The notes below the pieces were generated by a model that had not been told where the DNA came from, did no database searches, and saw only the letters and a list, made by a program, of their open reading frames with translations. Below, in pieces: positions 20,755 to 33,621 of a DNA stretch of 64,000 nucleotides; position 1 is the stretch's first letter; each line of letters begins with the position of its first letter. The stretch covers positions 11,622,886 to 11,686,885 of the forward strand of contig CM065713.1 of the NCBI GenBank assembly GCA_017654935.2, given 5' to 3'. A program made the position numbers and the translations under genes. The DNA comes from Phymorhynchus buccinoides. Taxonomy: Eukaryota; Mollusca; Gastropoda; Neogastropoda; Raphitomidae.

Positions 20755-21055
20755 GGTACCTTATAGTCACAGAGGCGTCTCTGTGAAATTCGGGTTGCTC
20801 CCACCTGGAGAGCGTGGTGCAGCCAGAGGCGCGCCACCCATTTAAAAAAAAAAAGATTTGCATGCGATTTTTGTCACTGATGAGGGGGGTGGGGTAAATT
20901 TTGACCAAATCACAACTTTTTCGTTGCCACTGGGTTTAACGTATGCTAAGTGCATGGGCACATGGGACCTCGGTTTATCGTCTCATCCAAAAGACTCCCA
21001 CGTTCAGACCGTTAAGGCCTAGTGCAGAATGAGAGGAAAAAATGCCCTGTACCCT
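20755..21055 (-). repeat. dispersed SINE-like repeat 'CGGTTTATCGTCTCATCC'
   Basis: Two blocks, GAGGCGTCTCTGTGAAATTC..GGTTGCTCCCACCTGG and GACCTCGGTTTATCGTCTCAT..ACGTTCAGACCGTTAAGGCC. Both occur inverted at 60505-61025; the first also at 59000-59050. Probably one element with a tRNA-like B box at its other end. Confidence 0.7.
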
Positions 21056-21077
21056 GGATAGAAGAGGAAGGCAAGAA

Positions 21078-21720
21078 TACCGTATTTTTTTGACTATGTA
21101 TAAGGCAATACAGACAAACCCCTATTTTACGACCCTCTGTTAAGCGACCACCTCTCATTTGAGACCGGATTTGTTGGCACGGATGCATTTTACTATGTAA
21201 ACGACCTCTCTTAAACGACTTCCTCTAAAACGTTACTTACGACCGCCATTTTGTTGGTTTTTACGACCGTTGCTGTCGTCTGCATAGACTTCGAGCAAAG
21301 GGAAACAACCACGGTCAAGGGCCTGAAAGCGGAGTTGCTTCCCTTGTTGTAGAAAAGATGGCGGAAAGCGTAGGAAAAGCACGAAAACCACTGACTTTGA
21401 AAAAGAAAACCACTGACTTTGGACGAGAGTGGAGGTGATTAACAGAAGTCGGCGAAGTGAAACTGTAATACATTGATTGCACAATCCTATGGAGTTGGAA
21501 AGACCCAAATCCAGTTTTAATATGTCATTGTATGTGTGCATGAAGAAGAGAGTATGAACTGTGCTGAACTTTTTCTTTCTACGGCTGCCAGTGAAAACCT
21601 CCGTCATACGACCCATCCAATTTACGACTGATTTTTCCGGACATTTTGGAAGTCTTAAAATAGAGGTTTGTCTGCACTTGTTTCCCCAGACTGAGACCCC
21701 TGCGCCTTATACATGTGGCC
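21078..21720. mobile_element. ACCGTA element with nested pogo-like MITE (21109-21674)
   Basis: Left end TACCGTATTTTTTTGACTAT; right flank CTGCGCCTTATACATG. Between them a TA-flanked CAGACAAACCCCTATTTTAC ... AAAATAGAGGTTTGTCTG element, the second copy of the family at 43940-44503. Confidence 0.82.
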
Positions 21721-21887
21721 CAGCACCACGAAAGGGACATTATGTCGCTAGTTTCTCAGAAAGGCTTGGAAAGTTTAAAAAATCTCATTTTTTGCCATTT
21801 TTGATATATGGGTATTTTCGGGTTCTCCAATATCTTACCTTTCATATTTATAAATGACAATCTTTAATATGGTCTCTAAATGGTCTT

Positions 21888-22323
21888 ATGAAGTAAAGAC
21901 AGATCGGTTGTGTCAACATGGTGCTTCGTTTATAGTAAAGAGAGATCAGTTATATGTCAACACAGTAAGTTTTGTTTATAGCAAAGAGAGAGCAGTTATA
22001 TGTCAACACAGTGTTTTGTTTATAGCAAAGAAAGATCAGTTATATGTCAACACGGTGTTTTGTTTATAGCAAAGAGAGATCAGTAGTGTCAACACAGTGT
22101 TTTGTTTATAGCAAAGAGATCAGTTGTGTCAACACAGTGTTTTGTTTATAGCAAAGAGAGATCAGTTGTGTCAACAGTGTTTTGTTTATAGCAAAGAGAG
22201 ATCAGTAGTGTCAACACTGTGTTTTGTTTATAGCAAAGAGAGATCAGTAGTGTCAACACAGTGTTTTGCTTATAGCAAAGAGAGATCAGTTATATGCCAA
22301 CACAGTGTTTTGTTTATAGTCAG
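21888..22323 (+). repeat. tandem array, 42-bp unit
   Basis: About ten units of TTTATAGCAAAGAGAGATCA with GTTGTGTCAACACAGTGTTTTG. Two further units lie at 24060-24140, about 40 bp from the E9 donor. Confidence 0.92.
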
Positions 22324-22324
22324 G

Positions 22325-23262
22325 CAGAGTTGCATCTAGGATTTCAAATAAGTGGGGGCAGACCCCCTCACCTTGGAAAAAAGGGGGGGATTCTGATACA
22401 GAAAGGGGGGGGGGGGGGGGGGGGTCGGTTTCCCACTTTTGGCAGTAGGCCTAGCGGCCTCACCTTCTGTATCCGCTAAAATTTCTTTGTCACCGTCAGT
22501 ATCACCACCACTTGCACCATCGGCGCCAGTTTCGGCAGCAATCACATTCACTGCTTCACTAGTTTTTGCTGAACACGAAGCTGCTAGTGCTGGACTTTCT
22601 TCGGGACTTTCTTCTTCTGTAGCACAGGTTTTGGCTGTCGAAATGGGAGTGGAATTATGTGGGTTTTTTAAAAGAAAAATCCAACAGCGTCACACTCTTG
22701 CGTTTGGTCGCCATTTTACTTGGCGACAGGAAGCCCACAAAGTTAAACGCGCATTCATTGGCCGATCACGTTTACAATTGACAGTACTGACCAATGATAT
22801 TGCTTTTTATTTGCGCTGTTGGAAAAAGTTGAGGCCCTGCTCGGGATGACTTTCTTGGCGGAAAAAACAATCGCGCATATCTGAAAGGCGGGCATGGAAT
22901 TTATTTTGCGCGCGCGGTCCCGCATGATTTTTCACATTTGCAGGATTTTCAAAACAATGGCTCCCCCCCCACCTGCGTGCGCATCTCGACCCTTCCAACG
23001 GAAGTGTCGCCATCTTAGTCCTTATTTGTGTGTAAACAAAGTGAAAATGTTATCTAAATGTGTAAAGAAAACATCCAGATGTTATAAATACAGTTTAGAA
23101 TTGGAGCAGCCAAATACGCAGCATCGATCTGGCATTTTTCAAAAAAAGTTACTGACTAAGATGGCGGTCTCCCATAATATGGCGCTCCTTGTGGCCGGAT
23201 ATGACGACACGTGGGTACCAGCCATTGCGTGAATCTCGCAATCCCGCGCCCTAGATGCAACC
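22325..23262. mobile_element. hAT-like TIR element, 0.94 kb
   Basis: CAGAGTTGCATCTAGGATTT at the left, CCCTAGATGCAAC at the right. It contains G- and C-runs. An open frame on the plus strand (22439-22846, Ser/Ala-rich, with RHTLAFGRHFTWRQEAHK) shows no recognised domain. Inserted in the last unit of the 42-bp array. Confidence 0.65.
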
Positions 23263-23576
23263 ATGGTACTGGAGGAAAAGCATTTTTCTCTGAAAATATG
23301 TGGGTGGTTCAGGAGACCTTGTTTCATGGTGGTCTCAATCATGGACCAGGAACCCTTTATGGTGATCAGGAGGCCATTCCTCTTAAGGACAAACATATGC
23401 AAGAGGCAAAGCCTTCAAGGCTCACCCGAACAGGCACATGTGGGACAACAACAACAAAGATTGAGGGGGGGGGGGGTCTAAAGTACAAGATTGCCAATAA
23501 CATTTTAAAGCACAAATGAAACTATCGTTAATGGATACTTATTAAAAAAATAATTAAAAAACAAAGTTAAAAAAAG

Positions 23577-23650
23577 TGCCCATGCCGAGAATCGGACCCG
23601 GAACCATTGGCATGAGAGACAGACGCTCTACCAATGAGCTATCGAGGCTT
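23577..23650 (-). tRNA. tRNA-like sequence, probably pseudo-tRNA
   Basis: The minus strand reads GCCTCGATAGCTCATTGGTA GAGC (A box TAGCTCATTGG) ... GGGTCCGATTCTCGGCATGG (B box). The D arm and T arm can be drawn, but the anticodon stem pairs poorly and the acceptor ends do not close, so function is doubtful. Confidence 0.45.
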
Positions 23651-24057
23651 TCAGTGTTGATGAGTTTCTTAACTCATGTTGCCTGTTGAATACTCTCTAA
23701 CCCACTAATCTAAAATGTTATCTGTTTGTTATCTGTTTACAGTGTTGTTTTAAGTATTTAATTATTCAAATCATTATTGTTTGAAAGCTTGCATAGACAT
23801 ATCTATATGTGTGCAAAGTTTGAACAATGCATGCCTTCTATTTCCCGAGAAAATGCCAACGTTAAAAGCTTGGACGCACACACACACACACAACCGAACA
23901 ACTATCATACTATAGACTCACTTCATGTTAACTTCGTTAACACGAGTGAGCCAAAAACTGTTAACATTTGGGAAAAGACCATCTCCACACATACCCCATC
24001 TGACATTTGTTTTTCTACATTCACTCTTCTCTGAATTCAGAGAATTCTCCGATAATT

Positions 24058-24140
24058 ACCATTGTCTGATAGATAGCAAAGAGAGATCGGTTATGTTCAA
24101 CACAGTGTTTTGTTCATAGCAAAGAGAGATCAATTATGTA
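24058..24140 (+). repeat. two more 42-bp units
   Basis: ATAGCAAAGAGAGATCGGTT and TTCATAGCAAAGAGAGATC, outliers of the 21.9-22.3 kb array adjacent to exon E9. Confidence 0.8.
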
Positions 24141-24177
24141 CACAAAAAAACCCAACAAAAACGACAAAGACACCCAC

Positions 24178-24255
24178 TGTATTGCGCTGGCTGCGGGTCT
24201 CTGGCCGAAGGAGGAGTAGACGTCCTTGAGCTGAAGCTTCAGCACCTGAGGTTCC
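24178..24255 (-). CDS. VPS13: VPS13 exon E9
   Basis: 78 bp. The acceptor is GTTGCAG|GGAACC and the donor is ATACA|GTGGGT. It reads EPQVLKLQLKDVYSSFGQRP, then AASAI plus a split Q. It matches VPS13A 'PELVDIVIEEFSTLIVQRPGAQAIK'. Phase 2 in, phase 2 out. The preceding intron is about 8.7 kb and holds most of the long microsatellites. Confidence 0.9.
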
Positions 24256-24264
24256 CTGCAACAA

Positions 24265-24575
24265 ACCGTTATAACATTCAACAGCTTTTACAACACCATC
24301 ACAGTTTCAGTGCCCCTGCTGTTCGGAATTCCCTCCCAGTCGATCTCCGCCATGAACCAACTATCTCTACTTTCAAAGCTAAACTCAAGACTCACTACTT
24401 TCAAACCTCATTCGGTTTGTAAATCTGTCCTTCTTGATCTTGTACCTGGGTGAATGATTGGGTAATAATGTCTTGTGTGACTGCGGGTGTATCAGTGAAT
24501 GGAAGCGCCTTGAGTGTAAAATAATTATAGAAAGGCGCTATAGAAATGCTATCAATTATTATTATTATTTATTAT
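24265..24575 (+). pseudogene. LINE ORF2 C-terminus and 3' UTR
   Basis: 24300-24422 reads HSFSAPAVRNSLPVDLRH, EPTISTFKAKLKTHYFQ, TSFGL, stop. This is the usual end of L2/CR1/Rex-type ORF2 (...WNSLP..LR....TF...LKTHLF). The UTR ends GAAAGGCGCTATAGAAATGC then (ATT)n. 5' truncated. Confidence 0.88.
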
Positions 24576-24587
24576 CACTGGCCCCCG

Positions 24588-24796
24588 CAGGCCTGTTTAC
24601 CCCCTACACAAGTCTTGAGTAGTCTGGATAGCTGAAATGAGTAGTTTGGGTGCAAAATGTGTAGTTTTATTCATTAAACCATCAAACAATGTTCACTGAA
24701 AATGAGTAATTAGAGCATTATTTTCAATTTTGAAAAGTAGTAGAGGTCCAAAATGAGTAGAATGCTACTAAAAAAAGAGTAGAGTAAACAGTCTGC
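24588..24796. mobile_element. CAGACCTG-TIR MITE, intact copy
   Basis: CAGGCCTGTTTACCCCCTAC ... GAGTAGAGTAAACAGTCTG, about 209 bp. Other copies: 35857-36077, 28535-29563 (interrupted) and partial at 13141/13371-13540. Confidence 0.88.
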
Positions 24797-24835
24797 AACA
24801 CGATCGGTCAAGGCTTAGCGCGCACCTGAGTCGTC

Positions 24836-25195
24836 TTTCTTCTTCTTCTGCGTTCCCGGGCCATAAGGCCACAATGGCACGTTATGTGTCCGTTTTCCAG
24901 TTCTCACTGGTCTCCCCGCTGCATTCAGCTGACACATTCCGATTTCAGGAGGAGCTCAAAGGAGAAAACTATATGGAATTTTTTTTTTTTTTTTTAGGGG
25001 GGGGGGGGGGTGAAGGCAAGAGAATGGGCCAAAAGTCAGAAAGATAGTAGATGACAGTAAGCAAAGGGAAAAGGCATAGTCAAATAGAGTGACAGATTAG
25101 AGGAAGTTACAAGCACAGAGGTTCCAGAAGGTGGGGGAACTATTTGCACAGAAGACCCCAACACACACCACACACCCCGGCATCCCCACAGGGGG
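24836..25195 (-). mobile_element. SINE-like element, A-type
   Basis: TTCTTCTTCTGCGTTCCCGG (tail complement), GTTCTCACTGGTCTCCCCG, AGGAAGTTACAAGCACAGA, GTGGGGGAACTATTTG. Interrupted by poly-T/G at 24978-25010. Confidence 0.85.
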
Positions 25196-25458
25196 ACACC
25201 TGAGTCTAATGCGCCCGAGTCCCATATTTTTTTAGAACTATAAGTCCACCTGATAATAATGTGTTTTCTCAAAATGGCCGACGCTCACCCTACTAACTTT
25301 AAATGCTCATAACTCTGGAACGGAAAAAGATACAAGAATGGTTCTTGTATCATTAGAAAGAGAATTGTCTGATGTTTTTAAATGTATAATTTTCTCAGAA
25401 TGGTCAGTTTGACACTTAATGTCCCTTTCGTGGTGCTGGGTCACATATATTCAATTGC

Positions 25459-25462
<4 letters not shown>

Positions 25463-25489
<27 letters not shown>

Positions 25490-25560
25490 GCTTCTATAGC
25501 GCTCTTCGATGAAATGAGGCTTTATATTACTTCTTAGCGACACGAAAGGGCGATAATTTT
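25463..25560 (-). repeat. (AAT)n and LINE tail
   Basis: (AAT)n followed by AAAGCTTCTATAGCGCTCTTC, the complement orientation of the tail seen at 35790-35850. Confidence 0.7.
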
Positions 25561-25741
25561 AGGACTGAGTCGACCATGCCACCTAGTGATGAGTCAGGGG
25601 CAGATAATTTTCTGAAGCTATATACTACTACTTCCTGACAGCCAAGGGTGATAATCTTACGTAGGTGGCGCACGCATCTCAGTGCATGAGACAAGGGCAG
25701 AGTTTTCAGTATAAAGCCTCACTGGGAACAAAAAGAGCTTG

Positions 25742-25972
25742 TTAACCCCTTGACTGCCGGAGAACATTACAGAAAAAATCATTGTGCATATCATGCCATG
25801 AAAAAGACAACTGATAGAGAGCCAATCTGGCAAAATGGTCTGGGGATATAACTCTCTTGACTGTGCTAGAGCAAAAGCCAGCATATCAGAGTTATTCCTC
25901 TTCACCTGATGACATCATCAGTGATGTCATCAAGTCAGTACGTGATACGTTATATGGCACTCAAGGGGTTAA
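25742..25972. mobile_element. TTAA-flanked MITE, GACTGCC type
   Basis: TTAACCCCTTGACTGCCG ... GGCACTCAAGGGGTTAA, the same interior as 16874-17101. Confidence 0.9.
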
Positions 25973-26164
25973 TGGTAAAATATTTTATTTCATTTTATTG
26001 TGATGAACACACAAAAAAACCTCTCACGTTGTTGCTGGTAATATTTCGGAAATGTATTGGACTTCCCTTTATCAAACACAATCATGGACTAAATTAAAAT
26101 AGGCTGTGTGTGCCACACTCCAGGTTAAATCTTATTTCATTTTATTGTAAGCATTTCAAGCAAA

Positions 26165-26520
26165 AATAATAATAATAATAAACGGATATTTATATAGCGC
26201 TTTTTATCGAGCACAAAGCGCTTTACAATCAGTATTGAAACACTCACACACGCACACACACGCGCACAACAGACACACACGCACGTACGTGCACGCACGA
26301 GCGTGAACGCGTTCTTGCACACAGACATACACACACATACCCACACACATTTCATCAAACACACAGAAAACACATTCTCACTGAAACGCACACAAACTTA
26401 CTCAAGCATACACTTGCACAAACACGTGCACACGCACGCACACACGCGCACTCACATACACAAAGCACTCACGTGTACTCACACTCACAGACACATACTC
26501 ACACACAAAATAAAGAACAA
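26165..26520 (+). repeat. LINE tail plus CA microsatellite
   Basis: AATAATAATAATAAACGG, ATATAGCGCTTTTTATCGAGC, AAAGCGCTTTACAATCAG, then about 290 bp of CA/CACG-rich repeats. Inverted relatives at 51605-52110 and 53878-54115. Confidence 0.85.
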
Positions 26521-26704
26521 AGTTTCTAAATTCATATCAATGTCCTTCATTCACCCAGTTATTTTGTATGCACGGTACGATTCAGTTATTCCACAGTCGT
26601 GTATACTTACTCCTCATTAGTTTCACGATGAAAGTGCATAGAATGATTTAGCCATAGAGCATGCTTATAACATACAATAGACATACATGTCTGCATTGTT
26701 ACAA

Positions 26705-27445
26705 ATTCGGGACTTTACTGGTGTTGCACTGCCTCCGGGCATTGCCTCCAGGATCGTTCTCACCATCTTTGTATCTACTAATGCCCCAAATGTGTCTGTT
26801 CCAGACCGGAGGAAGTTAAACAGACTGTAGTACCTCCAGGATCGTTCCCACCATCTTTATATCTACTGATGTCCCATATGTGTCTGTTCCAGACCGGAGG
26901 ACGTTGAACAGACTGTAGTACCTCCAGGATCGTTCCTACCATCTTTATATCTACTGATGTCCCATATGTGTCTGTTCCAGACCGGAGGAAGTTGAACAGA
27001 CTTTAGTACCTCCAGGATCGTTCCCACCATCTTTATATCTACTAATGTCCCATATGTGTCTGTTCCAGACCAGAGGACGTTGAACATATTTTAATACCTC
27101 CAGGATCGTTCCCACCATCTTTATATCTACTAATGTCCCATATGTGTCTGTTCCAGACCGGAGGACGTTAAACAGACTTTAGTACCTCCAGGATCGTTCC
27201 CACCATCTTTATATCTACTAATGTCCCATGTGTGTCTGTTCCAGACCGGAGGACGTTAAACAGATTTTAGTACCTCCAGGATCGTTCCCAGCATCTTTAT
27301 ATCTACTGATGTCCCATGTGTGTCTGTTCCAGACCGGAGGACGTTAAACAGACTGTAGTACCTCCAGGATCGTTCCCACCATCTTTATATCTACTGATGT
27401 CCCATATGTGTGTGTTCCAGACTGGAGGACGTCAAGCAGATTTTC
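26705..27445 (-). repeat. tandem array, about 89-bp unit of the CGTCCTC repeat
   Basis: Eight units of TACCTCCAGGATCGTTCCC, ACCATCTTTATATCTACT, ATGTCCCATATGTGTCTG, TTCCAGACCGGAGGACGTT. The same sequence occurs singly in the dispersed repeat at 1040-1236, 45240-45398 and 63695-63905, so part of a dispersed element has expanded locally. Confidence 0.93.
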
Positions 27446-27493
27446 ATCTAGAGCATGTTTACTCCGCATCATGAAACTTACATTAGTATGCTT

Positions 27494-27740
27494 TTAACTC
27501 TTACAGCACCATGGGGCGAAGAACACATTCGCCCCAGACATCACTCTTACACTCCCACCAAATGCAAAGACATTCACTGCCAAGCACCCTGCCATGTGTT
27601 TGTCTGTTTTTAGAGCTTATGTCACTGTTTCTTCCGTTAAAGCAACGCATACACACTCCCAAAAAACAACAACTTAAAAAACAGTTACTCCCCTCTTGTC
27701 TGTTGATGCGCAACGGACAACCACGAATGTCAAAACATAC
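27494..27740. mobile_element. TTAACTCTT-type TTAA MITE, right end lost
   Basis: TTAACTCTTACAGCACCATGG, CCAAATGCAAAGACATTCAC, TTTTTAGAGCTTATGTCAC match 33121-33365. The right end is replaced by the ACCGTA element. Confidence 0.8.
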
Positions 27741-28448
27741 CGTATTTTACAGACCATAAGGCGCACCTGATTATAATTCAGATTTGTTACCATATTTTTC
27801 GGATCATTAGCCGCTGCTGTGTATAAGGCGAATAGGGCATTTTTCAAGAAAAATCTGGAAAAAAATTCAAGTAAAAGGCGCCCTCGTTTATAAGGCCTCG
27901 CAAAAGAAAGTCGAAGTTTGAAGCCCGTACACGTCCTGTAAACGCTTACCGGCCGCCATTACTGCTGTCATAAACGAGAGTTGGCTCCCTTCTCAAATAA
28001 TCGAAACTTCCGTTTTTGCGACTTCCGGTTGTTGTGTTTGGACAATTCTTCGCGAAAACTGGTAGAATTATAGCACTTTAAGCTCTACAACAATGCTTTT
28101 TACATCCAATTAAGGGTTATGGCATCTGTTGGGACGGTATCTCGGACGATAATAGGGATTTTGAAGCATTTTAACGTGAGTATTCGTCGTATCGGCGACT
28201 CGTTACCACTTTCGATGTTGTGACTCACAGTAGACTGTACTGAGTACGGCAATCGTTGCCTCTCTTCTCACGATTTTGTTCACTAATAGGGCGCCCTCGT
28301 TGATTAGGCGCATAGGTCGAAATTGGAGAAAAAAATATCGCCTTATAGTCCGAAAATTACGGTACTCTCTATTATCAGTCACATTACAAGGCGCAGGGGT
28401 CTCAGTCTGGGGAAAAAGTATCGCCTTATAGTCCGTAAAATACAGTAC
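27741..28448. mobile_element. nested ACCGTA-TIR elements (inner 27788-28367)
   Basis: Outer ends TACCGTATTTTACAGACCAT and CTTATAGTCCGTAAAATACAG; inner element from ACCATATTTTTCGGATCATT to TTATAGTCCGAAAATTACGG. The inner copy contains the intact (empty) TA site at 28063 for the pogo-like insertion seen at 43940. Confidence 0.8.
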
Positions 28449-28534
28449 ACGGCGCTATAAGATTTAATGATCAATCATAATACCCCTGGCTGATTTTATG
28501 ATTAAAAAAGAAAGTTATCAATAGGATTTGTGCA

Positions 28535-29563
28535 GACCTGTTTACCCCCTACACAAGTCTGGAGTAGTTTTGGGTGCAAAATGTGTAGGAATGGGGGGAA
28601 GTCACCCTGGATGACTAGATCACAGCCGCTATCATGGGAGCTAACCCACTGCGATAGCGGGCTAGTAGGCCTAGCTCCGGGGCTAACTTCTTTTATTTTA
28701 TGTGTTAAGGTTTAACCCAGGTCGATTGGTGTGTATGCAATTGTTTTAGGTGTTGGTAGTGTATGGCTAGAATAGATTGTGTAGTTTTGTTCATTAAACC
28801 ATCAAACAATGCTCGCTGAAAAAGAGTAGTTATTTACGATGGCTTGGAGTCAAAACGGACTATCTTTAGATAGTCCATTGACATATTATTGAACACATTA
28901 CGAAAACTAATAACTAGTATCAGGCATGGGAGTTAGAGAAGACAAAAAAGACTGAAAATTAGGGGTCTGGAAGCAGGCATAGGAACAAGGAATAAAAAAC
29001 AACTGAAAACCGTGTGTGTTGGGATACAGCCCCCAGAAAATGAAGCTTCTTCTGTTATCTAAGCCTTAAAAACAGTATTAGAGATAAGACTGACATATTT
29101 AGTTCATTTTGCATTCATTTATAACCAATAACTTAAGTTTTACTCATTGGGCTTCTTTTTTTTTTTATCTCATAAATGTCCTCTTGGACCATCAAAACAG
29201 CTGAAACTTGCAAAAAAAAGACGGAAGAGGACCATCAAAAAAGCTGAAATCAGCCAAAAGACCGACAATCCCCATGCCTGTAGTATAAAAAAAAAGACAG
29301 CAGCAATATAAAATGCATATTGCCCCACATGGCCGAAAGGCCAAAGAGGGCGTTAACCATTATTTCCTATAAAATGCATAACCCCTTTTTTATATTTCTG
29401 CAGTCATTGCTTGATACAAGTTATTAGTTTTTAAGTCCAATAATACGTCAATGGACTATCTAAAGATAGTCCGTTTTGACTCCAAGCCATCGTCAGAATA
29501 AATGTGTAGAGGTCCAAATTGAGTAGAATACTACTCGAAAAGAGTAGAGTAAACGGATCTGCT
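28535..29563. mobile_element. CAGACCTG MITE split by two insertions
   Basis: MITE pieces at 28535-28590, 28775-28835 and 29493-29563 (GTAGAGTAAACGGATCTG). The inner element 28836-29492 has perfect ends ACGATGGCTTGGAGTC ... GACTCCAAGCCATCGT and subterminal GGACTATCTTTAGATAGTCC palindromes. The segment 28590-28775 has no assigned identity. Confidence 0.82.
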
Positions 29564-29876
29564 TGTGCATTCTTTAAATAAACCAGAGCACACAATCCAA
29601 CCTCATGCTGTTACTCGACACATATTCCAGCATTACACTTTATTTATTTATTTTTAATCAGCAAGCAGTCATGAAATTAGGATTCATCGGGATTTCTTCG
29701 ATGCTTTGTGAATATTAGATTTGCTCTGAATAGGTTAAAACATTAATAATGTTAAACAAGCAGGCATGCATGCATGTGTATATACACATTTGCACACGCG
29801 TTATGCATGGACAAGCACACGCATGCTCTCTCACGCTCACACACTCATCACGATTAGTGGACAGACGTTAAAGGAA

Positions 29877-29877
<1 letters not shown>

Positions 29878-29923
<46 letters not shown>
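29878..29923 (+). repeat. CA microsatellite
   Basis: Pure (CA)n of about 45 bp. Confidence 0.95.
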
Positions 29924-29926
<3 letters not shown>

Positions 29927-30209
29927 ATAGGTGCTCCTGGGAAATTAAAAAAAATCCTGCAAGGCAGGGGTTCAGGGGCCGCCCAGTTAACAACTTGACT
30001 TAAAACAATCCTACAAATATAAAGTTCCTGGTAAAGGCATGTAAATATTTATCTGCATTGATTTCTTTTATATTCTACACATGCGAGAAACCGACAAAAC
30101 GTCTATAAATAGAAAATTTGTTGCTTCCCAAATTCTCATAATCCGGCGACGCCGGCTCCAGGCAATAAAAAAAATCCTGCATTTTAGGACATCCTGAAAG
30201 CAGGAGCAT

Positions 30210-30316
<107 letters not shown>

Positions 30317-30397
30317 AGGGGCCAAACTCTACAGTCAGTTAACGTGCTGTGCGCAGTTACCTGCTCTTCATCACACCGCTTCTCAGCCAAACTCTAC

Positions 30398-30398
<1 letters not shown>

Positions 30399-30488
<90 letters not shown>
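30399..30488 (+). repeat. GA microsatellite
   Basis: (GA)n of about 90 bp. Confidence 0.96.
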
Positions 30489-30489
<1 letters not shown>

Positions 30490-30608
30490 AAATCAAATCT
30501 GTTTTATTGCCATTAGCAAACAAATGCCCTTATGGCAAGCAAGGGGGGGACAACCATTTAACATTCAAGGTAGACAACACTGAAAATGGAATCAATGAAA
30601 GATATAAC

Positions 30609-30837
30609 TTAACACCTTGACTGCCACCAACGTATTACGTACTGACCTGATGACATCACTAATGATGTCATCAGATGAAGAGGAATAACCCTGATATGCT
30701 GGCTGTTGCTATAACACAGTCAAGGGAGTTATATCCACAGACCATTTTGCCAAATTGGCTCTATCGGTTGTCTTGTGTATGGCATGATTTGCCCAATGAT
30801 TTTTTCTTTTAATTTTCTCTGGCAGTCAAGGGGTTAA
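30609..30837. mobile_element. TTAA-flanked MITE, GACTGCC type
   Basis: TTAACACCTTGACTGCCA ... TGGCAGTCAAGGGGTTAA, inverted interior relative to 16874-17101. Confidence 0.9.
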
Positions 30838-30911
30838 TGAAGTATACATATCCCATACACACCTACACACTCATACATTTACACATGGATACATACACAC
30901 ATACTCACACT

Positions 30912-30914
<3 letters not shown>

Positions 30915-30982
<68 letters not shown>

Positions 30983-31110
30983 CATACTCACACTCACCCT
31001 CTCTGTGTGGAAAAAAGAGAGAGAACGAACGAATGAACTAAACATTTTAATGAGTAGGCCTTTGTGCCCATGTCATAAAGGACCAGGGGGGGGGGGGGGG
31101 GGGGGGGGGG
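30915..31110 (+). repeat. CT microsatellite and poly-G tract
   Basis: (CT)n at 30915-30980 and G24-26 at 31085-31111. Confidence 0.95.
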
Positions 31111-31374
31111 GAGGGGCTGGAAAAAAAAAAGAAAAAAAATCATAAAATAGCATACATAATCACACATAGAAGCCTTTCACGAACACTGCATAAATATGAC
31201 ACAAAGAAAATCAGTGAAAAGCAATGACATTGATAAAAGTATTACAATATAGAGCCAGAACACTTTACGTTAGCCTGCTTAGGCATGATTATTTTTGCTG
31301 GTTTCTCGACCCGAGTTTCAGACAAAAACAAGTAAGGAAATAACTACTATTATTTACTTCTTTTACATAACAAA

Positions 31375-31634
<260 letters not shown>

Positions 31635-32164
31635 GACAGGTATGAAAGAAGATGAAGACCAAAAAAAGGAGATTTTTTCAGCCGAGAAATCCTTCCACCC
31701 GGATTTTCACCTAACATCAGAAGTTTTGTTGAGCGGGGGAGGAGGGGGAGGGTTGGGCAGAACGTTCCCCCCAAAAAAAATGTCCAACTGACTTTTCAAC
31801 TAACTCACGTCAGAAGTTTTGTTCAGCGGGGAGGGGGGCTAATCTATTCTGAAAATTTGGTCGGCACAAATATCCTTCCACCCACATTTTCAGCTAACAT
31901 CGCTACTTTTGTTGAGCGGGAGCTACTCATTTCGCCTTCCTTCGCACAAATCAAGCGAGTGAGCTAAAGCGACTTCCGGTTAACCAGTTTGAGAATCGCC
32001 AAATAGAGACTTGTAGATATAAGAATACGGCAAGATCGGTCCTTTACTTCTATACAAACATTTTGTGAACAAAAAAATTTCAGCGGAATTGAGTTTTTTC
32101 CGGCGGAAGTTTTGAAAAGATTCCGCGGATTTTCCTCGAAAAGCGGAATTCTTTCATGCCTGGC

Positions 32165-32930
<766 letters not shown>

Positions 32931-32951
32931 AGTAAACGTGTGAAAACTTAC

Positions 32952-33019
32952 GTCTGACGCACATCCCTCAGAAAGACGGTGACATTGCGTAGCTTTGTGA
33001 CCACCTTCACCGCAACAAA
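32952..33019 (-). CDS. VPS13: VPS13 exon E8
   Basis: 68 bp. The acceptor is TTCTTCAG|TTTGTT and the donor is CAGAC|GTAAGT. It reads FVAVKVVTKLRNVTVFLRDV, then RQ plus a split T codon. It matches VPS13A 'FFVHLKSMSIVLREN'. The alternating hydrophobic pattern fits the amphipathic strands that line the VPS13 lipid groove. Phase 0 in, phase 2 out. Confidence 0.9.
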
Positions 33020-33083
33020 CTGAAGAACAACAGATAACTTAAGGTCAATGAAATAACCATCATTTACATCACCACTAACCTCC

Positions 33084-33570
33084 TCTTTATCACAATGAGT
33101 ATTTCATGTTCTCAGACACTTTAACTCTTCTAGCACCACGGGCGAATATAATCGCCCAAGACATCACTCTACACTCCCACCAAATGCAAAGACATTCACT
33201 GACAGGCATCCTGCCATGTGTTTTTTGTTTTAGAGCTTTTTGTCATTGTTTCTGCTTTTAAAGCCATGCATGTGTGCACTCAAAAAAAGTTACTTCTCTC
33301 TTGTCGGTTGAGATGCAACACACAACCAAAAACGTAAAAACAATACATGCCGTTAGAAGAGTTAAACATGAGATTTGAATCTATTGATTACCAAAACCAG
33401 TTTTGAGTCTAAAGAAGCTCAGAATAGGCTGAAGAATGTGGCCAGAAACAAGATGTAATCGTACTGTCTCTGTGGAAAAAAATCCACAGATAAGCTGCAT
33501 CAGTCTATAAGCCGCATGGGTCAAAGTTGAGGGGAAAAGTAGCGGCTTATAGTCCGCATTTTACGGTAGT
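33084..33570. mobile_element. ACCGTA element with nested TTAA MITE (33121-33365)
   Basis: Homologous to 17814-18214. The TTAA MITE TTAACTCTTCTAGCACC ... GCCGTTAGAAGAGTTAA sits at the single TTAA of the empty copy, duplicating it. Confidence 0.92.
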
Positions 33571-33621
33571 TTCATTCCTCTGTGTGTGTGCGTGTATCAT
33601 AGGTGCATGCAGTGACCCAAG

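Noticed and set aside
23577..23650. Functional tRNA gene
   Set aside because: A and B boxes are present but anticodon and acceptor stems do not pair properly; kept only as a tRNA-like feature.
26165..26520. CRISPR-like spaced repeats
   Set aside because: The host is an animal and the repeats are CA microsatellites and satellites without unique equal-length spacers.
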